Source of the DNA: Acidobacteriota bacterium
GTDB taxonomy: Bacteria > Acidobacteriota > Terriglobia > Terriglobales > Acidobacteriaceae
Direction: 5' to 3'
Assembly: GCA_021792135.1 (NCBI GenBank)
Contig: JAJYVF010000031.1
Location: forward strand, 1-64,000
Length of the DNA: 64,000 bases
The position numbers were made by a program, and so were the translations under genes. How positions within the stretch are numbered: position 1 is the first letter of the stretch; every line of letters starts with the position of its first letter. The notes under the pieces were generated by a model. That model worked only from the letters and a program-made list of their open reading frames with translations, did no database searches and was not told where the DNA came from. Shown here piece after piece: positions 8,539 to 17,228 of the stretch.

Positions 8539-9687
8539 ATGTCGGGGTTTTCGCGATGGGCGATGGTGCTGGCGGCGGCGGTGCTCTGCGCGCAGCCCCT
8601 CAGCATGGCTGCGCAGTCGGCGGCTGCGCAGCAGGCGCTCTCTTTCGAACGCCAGGGGCTCTGGCATGAGGCGGAATCAGCCTGGCGGCAGGTTCTCGAG
8701 CAGAACCCGCGCGATGCCGCGGCCAGCGCGCATCTCGGCCTGGTGCTCGCACGCGAAGGCCAGTATCCCGGCGCCGTCGATGCCTATCGCGCCGCGCTGA
8801 AGCTCGATCCCCATATCCCGGGTCTGCAGCTGGATCTTGGACTGGCGCTGTTCAAGCAGGGCAAACTGGACGAAGCCGTCGCTCCGCTCAGGGCTGCTGC
8901 CGTGGCTTCTCCCGGTGAACTGCAGCCCCGCCTTCTGCTGGCCATGAGCTACTACGGCACAGCCAGATATGCTGAAGCGATTCCCGACCTGCGCTTCGCG
9001 CTCTCGAAATCGCCCGATAACCTGGAATTGCGCGGCGTACTGGCCCAGAGCTGTCTCTATGCGAAGCAGTACAACTGCACGCTGGAGCAGTACCGGCAGA
9101 TCCTGGCGGCCAATCCCAACTCGGCGCAGGCGCACATGCTGGCTGGCGAGGCTCTGGACGGCCTCAATCGCAGCGCCGATGCCATTGCGGAATTTCAGGC
9201 AGCGGAGAAGGTGGCTCCCTCCGAGCCTGATGTCCACTTCGGCCTCGGTTATCTGCTCTGGAAGCAGAGCCGCTATCGGGAGGCGGAGCGTGAATTTGAG
9301 CTGGAGCTGAAGAATGTGCCCAATCAGCCCCAGGCGCTCGCTTATCTGGGGGACACGGAGATGAAACTCGAGCAGCAGAGCCAGGCGCAGACTCATCTGC
9401 AACAGGCCCTGCGTCTGCCCGGAGCGCCGCGCCTGGCGTGGGTCGACCTCGGCATTCTGCTCGCCGCGCAGGGAAAGAACGACCAGGCGGCTACTGAATT
9501 TCAGCACGCCATCGCCATGGATCCGACGGAAGTGGATGCCCACTGGCGGCTCGCGCGTCTTTATCAGGCCGAAGGGAAGAGAGCCGAAGCCCAGGCCGAG
9601 TTTGCCCGCGCCAGCGCGCTGCATCAGAAGCAGGACGAGAGCCTGGTGCGGCAGATCAGCGGACCGCAGGCAGCACCGAATCACTAG
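8539..9687 (+). CDS. Exported tetratricopeptide-repeat protein
   Basis: The 382-residue protein starts with a signal peptide (about residues 1-25, ending MAAQS). The rest is about nine tandem TPR units, recognisable by repeating patterns such as AHLGLVLAREGQYPGAVDAYRAALKLDP and LGYLLWKQSRYREAEREFELEL read in 34-residue steps. TPR arrays are scaffolds for protein-protein contacts. No catalytic domain is fused, so the partner and role are unknown. It follows the TonB receptor and its terminator and is probably transcribed separately. It is presumably periplasmic. Confidence 0.8.
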   Translation: MSGFSRWAMVLAAAVLCAQPLSMAAQSAAAQQALSFERQGLWHEAESAWRQVLEQNPRDAAASAHLGLVLAREGQYPGAVDAYRAALKLDPHIPGLQLDLGLALFKQGKLDEAVAPLRAAAVASPGELQPRLLLAMSYYGTARYAEAIPDLRFALSKSPDNLELRGVLAQSCLYAKQYNCTLEQYRQILAANPNSAQAHMLAGEALDGLNRSADAIAEFQAAEKVAPSEPDVHFGLGYLLWKQSRYREAEREFELELKNVPNQPQALAYLGDTEMKLEQQSQAQTHLQQALRLPGAPRLAWVDLGILLAAQGKNDQAATEFQHAIAMDPTEVDAHWRLARLYQAEGKRAEAQAEFARASALHQKQDESLVRQISGPQAAPNH

Positions 9688-9932
9688 CAGGCGCAGCCTG
9701 TCGCAGCGGCCTCGCCGGGCGTGCCCTGTGCGTGCTCGATTTGTGACGCGACCCAGCGCCTTGCCTGATCCTGCCGAATTCAGTTTTCCGCTGGATCTGC
9801 CGGCTGCGTGAACAGCGATGGGCGGTGCGCAGGATGGCGCGCCACCTGTAACGCGAAATTCCAACTTTCGATGGAGGCATCCTCGGTTCCTGTGAATTAG
9901 GCTCGCTTGTTCCCCAGAGAAGTGGAGCGGAG

Positions 9933-10796
9933 GTGAGCGGAAACTGGGAGGCCCAGTTCGCGGACGCACCGGACATTCTGAAAAGCGCGCCTGACCAGAA
10001 GACCGTGGTGCAGGCAGGCCCTGTCGTCATCGGCAACGGCGGATTCGTCACCATGGCCGGACCCTGCTCGGTCGAGACCGAGCGGCAGCTGATGGAAACC
10101 GCCGAATGCGTGGCCGCAGCGGGAGCAAGGATCCTCCGCGGCGGCGCATTCAAACCTCGAAGCTCACCCTACGCCTTTCAGGGGCTGGGCCTCGATGGTC
10201 TTCGCCTCCTGGCCCGCGCGCGGGCGGCCACCGGCCTGGCGGTTGTCACCGAGGTCATGGCGGCGGCCGATGCACCCGTGGTCGCCGAATACGCCGACAT
10301 CCTGCAGATCGGCTCGCGCAGCATGGAGAACTATGCTCTGCTCGAAGCCGCCGCGCACACGGGCCGTCCCATCCTGCTCAAGCGAGGCATGGTGGCGACC
10401 GTCGCCGATCTGCTGCGCTCCGCGCAGTGCATCGTCAGCCACGGTAATCCCAACGTCATCCTCTGCGAGCGCGGCATCCGCACCTTCGACACGGCCACAC
10501 GGAATACCTTCGATGTCGCCGCCATCGTCGTCCTCCAGCAGATTGCGCGCCTCCCCGTGATCGCCGATCCCAGCCACGCGGCGGGTCGGCGTCAGTTCGT
10601 TCCGGCACTGGCGCGCACCGCCGTCGCCGCCGGAGCCGATGGCCTCATCGTCGAGGTGCATCCCCACCCGGACCAGGCATGGAGCGATGGCGAACAATCC
10701 CTCTCCTTTGCCGAGTTCGATACGATGATGGCCGATCTGGCGCCCTGGTGTGAGCTGCGGGCCTGTTGTGGCTGTGCGCTGGAGACTGTGGCGTGA
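9933..10796 (+). CDS. aroF: 3-deoxy-7-phosphoheptulonate (DAHP) synthase, type I beta
   Basis: This 287-residue enzyme would condense phosphoenolpyruvate and erythrose 4-phosphate in the first step of aromatic amino-acid synthesis. Family motifs are intact: MAGPCSVE (metal Cys45), [46 protein letters not shown] and [13 protein letters not shown]. It matches the short type I beta class and has neither a chorismate-mutase domain nor a clear N-terminal ACT-like regulatory domain, so feedback control is not obvious. GTG at 9933 follows GGAG. KDO-8-phosphate synthase is related but lacks this [12 protein letters not shown] pattern. Its stop overlaps the start of the next gene. Confidence 0.87.
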   Translation: MSGNWEAQFADAPDILKSAPDQKTVVQAGPVVIGNGGFVTMAGPCSVETERQLMETAECVAAAGARILRGGAFKPRSSPYAFQGLGLDGLRLLARARAATGLAVVTEVMAAADAPVVAEYADILQIGSRSMENYALLEAAAHTGRPILLKRGMVATVADLLRSAQCIVSHGNPNVILCERGIRTFDTATRNTFDVAAIVVLQQIARLPVIADPSHAAGRRQFVPALARTAVAAGADGLIVEVHPHPDQAWSDGEQSLSFAEFDTMMADLAPWCELRACCGCALETVA

Positions 10797-12193
10797 GAGC
10801 TCGCGCCGCGGCGGCCATCGCAATTCTCACCACGTTGCCGCTGCTGCTCACCTGGGCATTTCCCCCGGTCCGCGCCAACGCCGGAAATCGTGGGGCCTCT
10901 CCCGCCGCGTACCCGCTGCCTCCCGGTGTTGCGCTGATCTATACCGCTGCCCCGGTCTATGAATCCCTCGCCGCCCTGCGTGGCGACGAACGCTTCCCCG
11001 GCGGCGCCCGGCTGATGCTGATGCGCGATGGGCAAACCAAACCCCTCGTGCCGGGATTCGCTGCCAGCGCCGACGCCAGTGTTTCGTTCGACGCCCAAAC
11101 GGTCCTGTTCGCCGGGAAGAGGGAGTCGGGCGAGCCGTGGCAGATCTGGAAAGTGCCTCTCGGCGGAGGCGTGCCGCAGCCTGTTCTTGCCGCGGAAACG
11201 GATTTGATCCGGCCTCTGTGGATGCCGGACGGCCGCCTGGTTTACGCGCGCAGGGATACAGGCCGCTTCGTGCTGGAAACGGCGGCGCTGGACGGGTCGG
11301 GTCGTCTGCAGCTGAGCTATGCCCCGGGAAGCTACATTCCCGACGACGTTCTCCATGACGGCCGCATCCTCTTCGAGTCGGGCTTTCCGCTCGGCTCCGG
11401 AGAGACTCCCGAAATGTACCTGGTTTACGCGGATGGCAGCGGCGTGGAGTCGGTGCGCTGCGACCACGGCTCGGCGCGCGAGCATGGACGCCAGATGCGT
11501 TCCGGCGACATCGTCTTCACGCATGCGCGCCGCCTGGCGCGCTTCACCTCCGCGCGGGCAGACGAAGGCCGAATCGCCGCTCCCGCCGGCGAATACGCCG
11601 GCGATGTGGCCGAGATGCCCGACGGCCGCTGGATTCTCTCTCTGCGGATGCGCTGGCAAAAGCATTATTCCCTCTCCGCCTGGAAACCTGGTGCCTCGAT
11701 CACCGTGCCGCTGGCCATGGACAGCGGGCACGACCTGGTGGAGCCCGCTGTGGTCGCGCCGCGAGCGGTTCCCAACCGCCACCCCTCCGCGCTCCACGAC
11801 TGGATGACCGGCAATCTGCTCGCGCTCGATGCGCGCCTCTCGCGCAATCACGATCTGGCCACGGCGCCCGCCGCCGTGCGCGTGGAAACCATCGATGCAG
11901 CCGGCAATCCGATCGCGCTGGGAACAGCTCCCGTCGAGAAGGACGGATCCTTCTTCGTCAAAACGGCCGCTGATCAGCCCGTGCGCGTGATTCTCCTCGA
12001 TGCCTCCGGCAGAACGGTGCGCGAAGAGCATGGCTGGTTCTGGATACGGCGCGGTGAGCAGCGTGTCTGCGTCGGCTGCCACGCCGGGCCGGAGCGTGCT
12101 CCGGACAATCGCGTGCCTGAGGTCCTCCTGCGTACCACGACTCCGGTCGATCTCACCGGCGCTGCGCCGGACCTCCGTTCGGAAGGACACTGA
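10793..12193 (+). CDS. Exported HzsA-like beta-propeller protein with one heme c motif
   Basis: The protein has 466 residues, with a signal sequence (hydrophobic to about residue 25). PD40/TolB-like propeller blades follow at about 40-320 (for example [16 protein letters not shown] and [14 protein letters not shown]), then a small beta domain and a C-terminal CVGCH heme c site at 426-430. This order matches the family related to the hydrazine synthase alpha subunit, which is common in acidobacteria and planctomycetes without hydrazine metabolism. The exact activity is unknown. GTG at 10793 overlaps the DAHP synthase stop by four bases, implying translational coupling. Heme attachment would need the Ccm proteins encoded at 14.5-18.7 kb. 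Confidence 0.72.
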   Translation: MRARAAAAIAILTTLPLLLTWAFPPVRANAGNRGASPAAYPLPPGVALIYTAAPVYESLAALRGDERFPGGARLMLMRDGQTKPLVPGFAASADASVSFDAQTVLFAGKRESGEPWQIWKVPLGGGVPQPVLAAETDLIRPLWMPDGRLVYARRDTGRFVLETAALDGSGRLQLSYAPGSYIPDDVLHDGRILFESGFPLGSGETPEMYLVYADGSGVESVRCDHGSAREHGRQMRSGDIVFTHARRLARFTSARADEGRIAAPAGEYAGDVAEMPDGRWILSLRMRWQKHYSLSAWKPGASITVPLAMDSGHDLVEPAVVAPRAVPNRHPSALHDWMTGNLLALDARLSRNHDLATAPAAVRVETIDAAGNPIALGTAPVEKDGSFFVKTAADQPVRVILLDASGRTVREEHGWFWIRRGEQRVCVGCHAGPERAPDNRVPEVLLRTTTPVDLTGAAPDLRSEGH

Positions 12194-12263
12194 AACGCGT
12201 CCGCAGCCGGGGGCCGCCGCGCCCGCCTTCGGCAATGGCGTGAGGAATCGGAGCCGAAATTAT

Positions 12264-12519
12264 CCGCATTGGCCAGGCTCAGCAGTGCGTTGCTCTGGTA
12301 TTCCGTTCCCAGCGCCTGCTCGGCCTCTGCCGGCAGAGAAACGGCGGCAGCGTTGAGCGCCGCGGAGAGCGCCGCGGCCATGCGGTGCTCGCGGGCAAGA
12401 CCGCACAGCGAATCCCAGTCGCGGATCCCCGCCGCCAGGCGCGCCAGGTTCCGCGGATCGGGATTGCGCCGGGCGCTGGCGAACAGAAGTGCTGCCGCCC
12501 CAGGCTCGACGGATGCCAT
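12264..12519 (-). pseudogene. Remnant of a nucleotidyltransferase-family (NTP_transf_5-like) gene
   Basis: On the minus strand about 85 residues resemble the N-terminal helical part of the uncharacterised nucleotidyltransferase family PF14907: RNPDPRNLARLAAGIRDWDS, LAREHRMAAALSAALNAA and SNALLSLANAD. The similarity stops abruptly near 12264. The frame then runs antisense into the HzsA-like gene, so the catalytic part is missing. Such genes often sit beside PqqD and HPr-kinase-like genes, as here, which supports the identification. It is divergent from the PqqD-like gene. Confidence 0.5.
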
Positions 12520-13025
12520 CCTGTGGATCCCGGTCATGTGGCCGCGAAAATGCGGACTGCCTCCCTGCCGCGGTTTGAAACTCCCGATCCCTGCACGCCC
12601 CGGAATCTCATTTTCATTGTGCCCCTGGCTGAGCATCGTCGTATAGGCCACCGAGGTGGGGTCAGGCCCGCGGGCCGGATCGGTCCGGTGTGGCATGCCG
12701 CGCATCGTGTCGCAGCACCGGCGCCCCTGGTGAGGATCTTCGAACCGGCACCCGGAGCGCACGCCGAGCGTTCCTGACCGCGATGGGTGGGACCGCGTTA
12801 CCACGGGTCGTCTGCCTGACGAACGACACCAGAAGGCTTAGCCCTGATGGGCTATTACCGGGGCCCGGGCTGCCCGCTGCAATCACCCGCCGGACCGCGT
12901 TACTAAAAAATTACGCCCACGGTTACGAACTAGTGATGCGGCCTTGGTAACGGCCTTTGTACACTGGGCCAATCGAGCAGTTGCGACATCACTGCCCTGC
13001 TGAGTTCGTTGAGAAAAGAGGTCGC
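12520..13025. other. Intergenic stretch between remnant and PqqD-like gene
   Basis: About 500 bases hold no convincing gene. A small perfect hairpin TAGCCC-TGAT-GGGCTA lies at 12839-12854, and an AT-rich patch near 12900-12960 could carry the promoter of the PqqD-like gene, though no clear -35/-10 pair was found. Confidence 0.4.
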
Positions 13026-13544
13026 ATGCCAATTGTACGCAGTCATTCTGATGCCCTGGTCGTGAAGGAATTGCCGGATGGTTCCAGACTCGTTGTGGAT
13101 TCCGGCAGGGAGACGGTTTTTGCTTTGAATGCGACGGCCGGAGCGGCCTGGGATGCGTGCAGCAGTCCAACCACGCTGCCCGAGGTCGCGAAGAAGATGC
13201 AGATTTCGCTCCAGGCCGAGGTACCGGAGGAGCTTGCCGAGCAGACCATTCTGGAACTGCAGGAGCGGAACCTGGTAAACACTGCGGGAATGCCCAGCCA
13301 ACTTTCGCGGCGCAGCTTCGTGGCCAAAGTCGGTATGGCGGCCCTGCCGCTGGTGGCTGTCCTGTCTATGTCGGATCAGCGCGCCTATGCACAATGGGCG
13401 AAATCGGGTGCCAATCCCCAGGGGAACGACAGCGGATTCGACTGGGACAGGGATCGGGACAACGGCCATCAACGTGACCGTCACCACGATGCCCCCCCGC
13501 CCCACCGTGAACATCCCTGGGATTTCCAGGATCCAAACCGCTGA
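13026..13544 (+). CDS. PqqD-like domain fused to a twin-arginine membrane segment
   Basis: The 172-residue protein has two parts. Residues 1-88 form a PqqD-like small winged-helix domain (VVDSGRETVFALNATAGAAWDA), the fold that presents leader peptides in RiPP pathways. From residue 94 comes SRRSFVAKVG followed by a hydrophobic run to about 115 and AYAQ, which looks like a Tat signal placed in the middle of the chain. The tail (about 125-172) is rich in Asp, His, Pro and Arg. ATG at 13026 follows AGAGG at suitable spacing. The HPr-kinase-like gene lies 104 bases downstream. The function is unknown. Confidence 0.65.
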   Translation: MPIVRSHSDALVVKELPDGSRLVVDSGRETVFALNATAGAAWDACSSPTTLPEVAKKMQISLQAEVPEELAEQTILELQERNLVNTAGMPSQLSRRSFVAKVGMAALPLVAVLSMSDQRAYAQWAKSGANPQGNDSGFDWDRDRDNGHQRDRHHDAPPPHREHPWDFQDPNR

Positions 13545-13647
13545 GAGAGCGGTTTGACTGCGGAGCTACCGGCCAGGCGGCCGCCTGGCCAGCGCCCTGA
13601 GTGGGCGTCTGCTCCGGCTCCTGCTGAAGGCAGATCGCAAGCCCCCA

Positions 13648-14439
13648 ATGCTCATTTCTCCTCGTCACACCTTTGGAATCCGGCTTTTCGGCTGTTCCGT
13701 TCAGGTGGGCTCTTCGTCCGCCGAAGCGCTGGCCGCCGTCGAGCCCTGGGTTTTCCCCGCGCTGCCCAGGCTGGCAGATTTCGCTGAGGAGCCGGAGATT
13801 CTTGCCCAGGTCGAGCCGTCCGGCGATCGAGTCCGCCTCTCTGTCCATGGGAAAGAAGTGGCCGCGGTCGCCACTCCGCTCAATCCCGTGCTGGACCTCA
13901 TCCGGCGGCTGGATGAGGCGGTCATTCCACGAGTGAAAGGCGTGTGCGCCGTCCACGCCGGCTGCGTTCTCTGGCAGGGGCGCGTGCTGCTGCTTCCGGG
14001 GGGCAGCCATGCGGGCAAATCCTCCCTGGTGGCGGAGTTGTTGCGGCGCGGGCCGAGTTGTTTCTCCGACGAGTACGCCCTGGTCGATGTCGAGGGACTG
14101 GTGCACCCGTATCCGCGGCCTCTTCTCCTGCGGAACGGCGGGGAGGAGCAGGTTCCGGTCCTGCCGCAGGACTTTGGTGTTTCGGCCGCAACTGCTCCAG
14201 CACCCCTCGGATGGGTGCTGGCCCTGGAGTATCGCGCCGGGGCCCGCCTGGATGTGGCTCCGATCCAGCAGAGCGAAGCGGCGATGGTGCTGCTGCGAAA
14301 CACGCCGCACATCTGGGCCGAAAACCCGCAATTGCCCGCCCTTTTCACGCGGGCGGCGGCCGGAGCGCGGTGCTGGGCGGGCGTCCGGGGCGAGGCCGGC
14401 GAGGCAGCGGATCAGATTCTGGCGCTGATCGGCGCCTGA
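13648..14439 (+). CDS. HPr-kinase-like P-loop ATPase
   Basis: The 263-residue protein resembles the C-terminal catalytic half of HPr serine kinase. VHAGCVLWQG and LLLPGG lead into a P-loop GGSHAGKS at 118-125, followed by CFSDEYALVD, the acidic segment typical of these HprK-related proteins. Relatives cluster with PqqD-like and nucleotidyltransferase genes, the same trio seen here (the latter as a remnant), in loci tied to peptide modification or surface polysaccharide. It is not the genuine HprK/P, since the N-terminal domain and the PTS context are absent. The target is unknown. Confidence 0.68.
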   Translation: MLISPRHTFGIRLFGCSVQVGSSSAEALAAVEPWVFPALPRLADFAEEPEILAQVEPSGDRVRLSVHGKEVAAVATPLNPVLDLIRRLDEAVIPRVKGVCAVHAGCVLWQGRVLLLPGGSHAGKSSLVAELLRRGPSCFSDEYALVDVEGLVHPYPRPLLLRNGGEEQVPVLPQDFGVSAATAPAPLGWVLALEYRAGARLDVAPIQQSEAAMVLLRNTPHIWAENPQLPALFTRAAAGARCWAGVRGEAGEAADQILALIGA

Positions 14440-14517
14440 GTCCCGGGGGAGGTTTTTGGGCCGGGTGATATTTGTCACATGCGCATTGCAGCGCGGACTG
14501 CTTACAATAGAGCCATC

Positions 14518-14982
14518 ATGAAGAGCGGCAACAGCCAGTCGGTACGGATCGTCCTGGCGGTCCTGGTGATTGTGGGCGCGATCGCGTACCTCGCGGTGAC
14601 CGGCGTGGAGTCCAACAAGAGCTACTACGTCACCATCCAGGAACTGCAGGCGATGGGCAACAAGGCCTACACGCGCCACCTGCGGGTAGCGGGGAGCGTG
14701 GCGCCCGGAACCATCGAGCGCAGCGGCAGTCACGCCCATTTCGTGCTGGTGGAAAACAAACGCAGGCTCACCGTGAACTATACGGGCGACGAGCCGCCGC
14801 CGGACACCTTTAAGGACAACAGCCAGGCACTGGCCATCGGGACCTTCGGGCGCGACGGGGTCTTCCACGCCACCCAGCTGCAGGCCAAGTGCGCCTCGAA
14901 ATACGCGCCGGCTCAGCAGAAAGCGGGGGCCGCGCAGACCACCGCGATGGCCACGCCCGCAACCACCGGCGGCGGGCAATAA
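14518..14982 (+). CDS. ccmE: Cytochrome c maturation heme chaperone CcmE, Cys type
   Basis: The 154-residue protein has one N-terminal membrane anchor (residues 8-28) and a periplasmic OB-fold (HLRVAGSVAPGTIERSG, FVLVENKRRLTVNYTGDEPPDTF-like strand order). CcmE carries heme from the CcmABCD complex to the ligation module. The usual heme-binding motif HxxxY is replaced by CxxxY, with Cys125 and Tyr129 in KCASKY. This is the variant described for Desulfovibrio and archaea. ATG at 14518 is the first that directly precedes the anchor. A possible -10 TACAAT lies at 14503-14508, only ten bases upstream. It is the first gene of the ccm run. Confidence 0.88.
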   Translation: MKSGNSQSVRIVLAVLVIVGAIAYLAVTGVESNKSYYVTIQELQAMGNKAYTRHLRVAGSVAPGTIERSGSHAHFVLVENKRRLTVNYTGDEPPPDTFKDNSQALAIGTFGRDGVFHATQLQAKCASKYAPAQQKAGAAQTTAMATPATTGGGQ

Positions 14983-15060
14983 CGCAGGATCCAGGCAGGA
15001 CAGAGGAAGCCGCGGATGGAGTTGGTCCGCGCAGGGCGGCGGACTGCCCGGGAACCCATC

Positions 15061-15771
15061 ATGGCCAGCAAGATCATCGCCGAGGTCGACCAGGTTTCCA
15101 AGCTCTATGGGGCCTTTGCGGCTCTCCGTAAAGTCTCGGCCAAGTTCGAGCGCGGGCGGTGCTACCTGGTGCTGGGGCCGAACGGCGCAGGAAAATCGAC
15201 GCTGCTGCGAACCCTGGCGGGGCTGCTGAAGCCAAGCTACGGAACCGTGCGGATCTTCACCGCCGAGGGCGTGGCCGAGGAGCCGATGCAGGCCCGGGAG
15301 CGGATCGGCTACATGAGCCACGCGACCATGCTTTACGACGAATATTCGGGCGTCGAGAATCTGCGCTACTTTGCCAGCCTGTACCGGGGCCGGGACTGTG
15401 TGGCTCCGGAAGAAGCGCTCGGGAGCGTGGGCCTCGATCCGGCGCTGGCGCGTCCCGTGGGGCAGTATTCCCAGGGGATGAAGCAGCGGGCCTCGCTGGC
15501 GCGGGTGCTGATTTCGCGGCCGGAACTGCTGCTGCTCGACGAGCCTTTCTCCAATATGGATATCCAGAGCGCGCACCAGATGCTGCGCCTGCTGGACACC
15601 TTCCGGACCGAGCACCGGACGATTCTGCTGACCACCCATCAGCGCGAGCTGGCCGAGCCGCTGGCCGATTTTGTGCTGACGCTGCAGGCGGGCGCGGTCG
15701 AGTCGCTGGTCGAGGGACCATATGCCAGGACAGGCGTGCTGACCTTTGCGGGCGGAGATCCGGAGCGATGA
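15061..15771 (+). CDS. ccmA: ABC transporter ATPase CcmA (heme handling)
   Basis: The 236-residue ATPase has Walker A GPNGAGKST at 39-47, signature QYSQGMKQR, Walker B ELLLLDEP and the switch His in LTTHQRE. With CcmB and CcmC it forms the inner-membrane complex that releases holo-CcmE. Assignment to CcmA rather than a generic ABC ATPase rests on its place between ccmE and ccmB. ATG at 15061 is preferred to one at 15016 because the family N-terminus begins here. Its stop overlaps the start of ybaK by four bases. Confidence 0.85.
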   Translation: MASKIIAEVDQVSKLYGAFAALRKVSAKFERGRCYLVLGPNGAGKSTLLRTLAGLLKPSYGTVRIFTAEGVAEEPMQARERIGYMSHATMLYDEYSGVENLRYFASLYRGRDCVAPEEALGSVGLDPALARPVGQYSQGMKQRASLARVLISRPELLLLDEPFSNMDIQSAHQMLRLLDTFRTEHRTILLTTHQRELAEPLADFVLTLQAGAVESLVEGPYARTGVLTFAGGDPER

Positions 15772-16292
15772 GGACGCACACGAAGACCAATGCGGCACGT
15801 TTCCTGGATTCGCTCGGCATTCATTACGAAATCCGCGAATACTCCGTCGATCCGGAGGAGTTTTCGGCGATTCTGGTGGCCGAGAAGATCGGGCTGCCGG
15901 CAGAACAGGTTTTCAAAACGCTGCTGTGCGTGACCTCCGATAAGGAACATGTCTTTGCCGTTGTGCCCGGCGATGCCGAGCTGGATTTCAGGAAGCTGGC
16001 CGCGGCGGCGGGCGTACGGCGGGCGGAGATGGTTTCGCTCAGGGACGTGCAGCCGCTGACCGGATATGTGCGCGGCGGCGTGACGGTTTTCGGGGCAAAG
16101 AAGGACTTTCCGGTCTTTGTGGACGAGACGCTGGAGCTGTTCGATGTCATTTCGGTCTCGGCCGGATTGCGCGGTGTGCAGGTGGTGCTGGCTCCGCAGG
16201 ATTATCTGCGGGCCGCGAAGGCGACGGTGGCGGACCTGACCAAAGAGCTGCGGCCAGCAGTCTCTGCGGGCGGCAGGGAGAGGATCGCATGA
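15768..16292 (+). CDS. ybaK: YbaK-type aminoacyl-tRNA deacylase (Cys-tRNA(Pro) editing)
   Basis: The 174-residue protein matches the YbaK family: KTNAARFLDSLGIHYEIREY, EKIGLPAEQVFKTLL with the catalytic Lys, and FGAKKDFPVFVDETL. These free-standing domains hydrolyse mischarged Cys-tRNA(Pro). ATG at 15768 overlaps the ccmA stop (ATGA), so the two are translationally coupled. That is an unusual partnership for an editing enzyme. It may simply be an operon passenger, or may link cysteine handling to cytochrome c assembly; the sequence does not decide. Confidence 0.82.
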   Translation: MRTHTKTNAARFLDSLGIHYEIREYSVDPEEFSAILVAEKIGLPAEQVFKTLLCVTSDKEHVFAVVPGDAELDFRKLAAAAGVRRAEMVSLRDVQPLTGYVRGGVTVFGAKKDFPVFVDETLELFDVISVSAGLRGVQVVLAPQDYLRAAKATVADLTKELRPAVSAGGRERIA

Positions 16293-16338
16293 AGGTCCCG
16301 CAGACGGCGGAGTTGTCGGCGGCTGCGAGGAGGACGCT

Positions 16339-17010
16339 GTGAAAGCGGCGTATTTTCTGACCCATCTCGCCAAGGACCTGCGGCTGGAGTGGCGTTCGAA
16401 GGATGCCATCAATTCCATGCTGTTCTTTGCGCTCCTGGTGGTGGTGCTGTTCAGCCTGGCCTTCGATCCGACGCGGGCGGTTTCGCGGCAGATCGCCGGC
16501 GGGATCCTGTGCGTGGCGACGATGTTCGCGGCGGTCAGCGCGCTGAATCAGGCCTGGGCGCGGGAACTGCGGAATCAGGTGCTGGACGCGCTGCGGATGA
16601 CGCCGGCTCCGGGAGCCTCGCTGTTCCTCGGCAAGGCGCTGGCGAATTTCCTGTTCGTTACGGTTGTCGAGCTGGTGCTGGCGCCGGTGTTTGTCGTGTT
16701 TTACAACCTGCAGGTCATTGGCAACGGATGGCTGCTGCTGTTGGTTCTGCCGCTGGGAACCTGGGCGCTGATCGTCAACGGAGTCTTCTTTGCGGCGCTC
16801 TCGATGCGGACCCGGAACCGGGAACTGCTGCTGCCGCTGATCCTGTTCCCCATCTTTATCCCGGCGCTGCTGGGCATGGTGATGTCGGCCTCGGCGATCC
16901 TGACGGGCGAGTCGGACCCGGTTCTGTGGATCAAGATGCTGGCGGCCTACGATGTGATTTTTACGACGGCGTGCATGATGATGTTCGAGGTGATTCTGCA
17001 CGCAGAGTAG
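16339..17010 (+). CDS. ccmB: Heme exporter membrane subunit CcmB
   Basis: The 223-residue protein has six hydrophobic helices, and the family pattern is complete: KDLRLEWRSKDAINSMLFFALLVVVLF at the start, then LNQAWARELRNQVLDALRMTP and LPLILFPIFIPALL. It partners CcmA in the inner membrane. GTG at 16339 has GGAGG six bases upstream. The ccm series breaks off after it and resumes with ccmC at 17872. Confidence 0.87.
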   Translation: MKAAYFLTHLAKDLRLEWRSKDAINSMLFFALLVVVLFSLAFDPTRAVSRQIAGGILCVATMFAAVSALNQAWARELRNQVLDALRMTPAPGASLFLGKALANFLFVTVVELVLAPVFVVFYNLQVIGNGWLLLLVLPLGTWALIVNGVFFAALSMRTRNRELLLPLILFPIFIPALLGMVMSASAILTGESDPVLWIKMLAAYDVIFTTACMMMFEVILHAE

Positions 17011-17025
17011 CGGCAATCTCGGGTC

Positions 17026-17228
17026 ATGAAGCTTGCGAATGGGAACAGCGCATTCGTGGATATTCGTAAACTGCGGGACTCCCGCCTGAGCCCGACGCAT
17101 CCGCGAGGGAGGCACAAGGCACGGGTCCTGGTTCTGTTCTGGGTGTCACGGAGAAAGACGCGAGCGTGCTGCATCGAGCCTTGCTGGATGCGGCAGGGGG
17201 AATGGACGCGGAACCCGGAGCGCGTTGA
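17026..17228 (+). pseudogene. Frameshifted remnant of a DUF6883 gene
   Basis: ATG at 17026 opens a clear DUF6883 N-terminus (MKLANGNSAFVDIRKLRD, then SPTHPRGRHKARV). After that the family sequence continues in another frame as SVLGVTEKDASVLHRALLDAA until TGA at 17226-17228. The C-terminal third of the family is absent. One shift and one deletion have therefore inactivated it. DUF6883 genes commonly stand directly before DUF4926 genes in what look like toxin-antitoxin-like pairs. Confidence 0.6.

Noticed and set aside
12790-12960. Possible tRNA or small RNA gene
   Set aside because: No cloverleaf, T-loop GGTTCRA pattern or CCA end could be assembled; only a 6-bp hairpin is present.
13648-14439. 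Genuine HPr kinase/phosphorylase (hprK)
   Set aside because: The N-terminal domain of HprK/P and any PTS genes are missing; the P-loop form and the PqqD neighbour fit the HprK-related family instead.
13366-15798. Minus-strand frame of 810 codons
   Set aside because: Antisense to the HPr-kinase-like, ccmE and ccmA genes; no domain seen.
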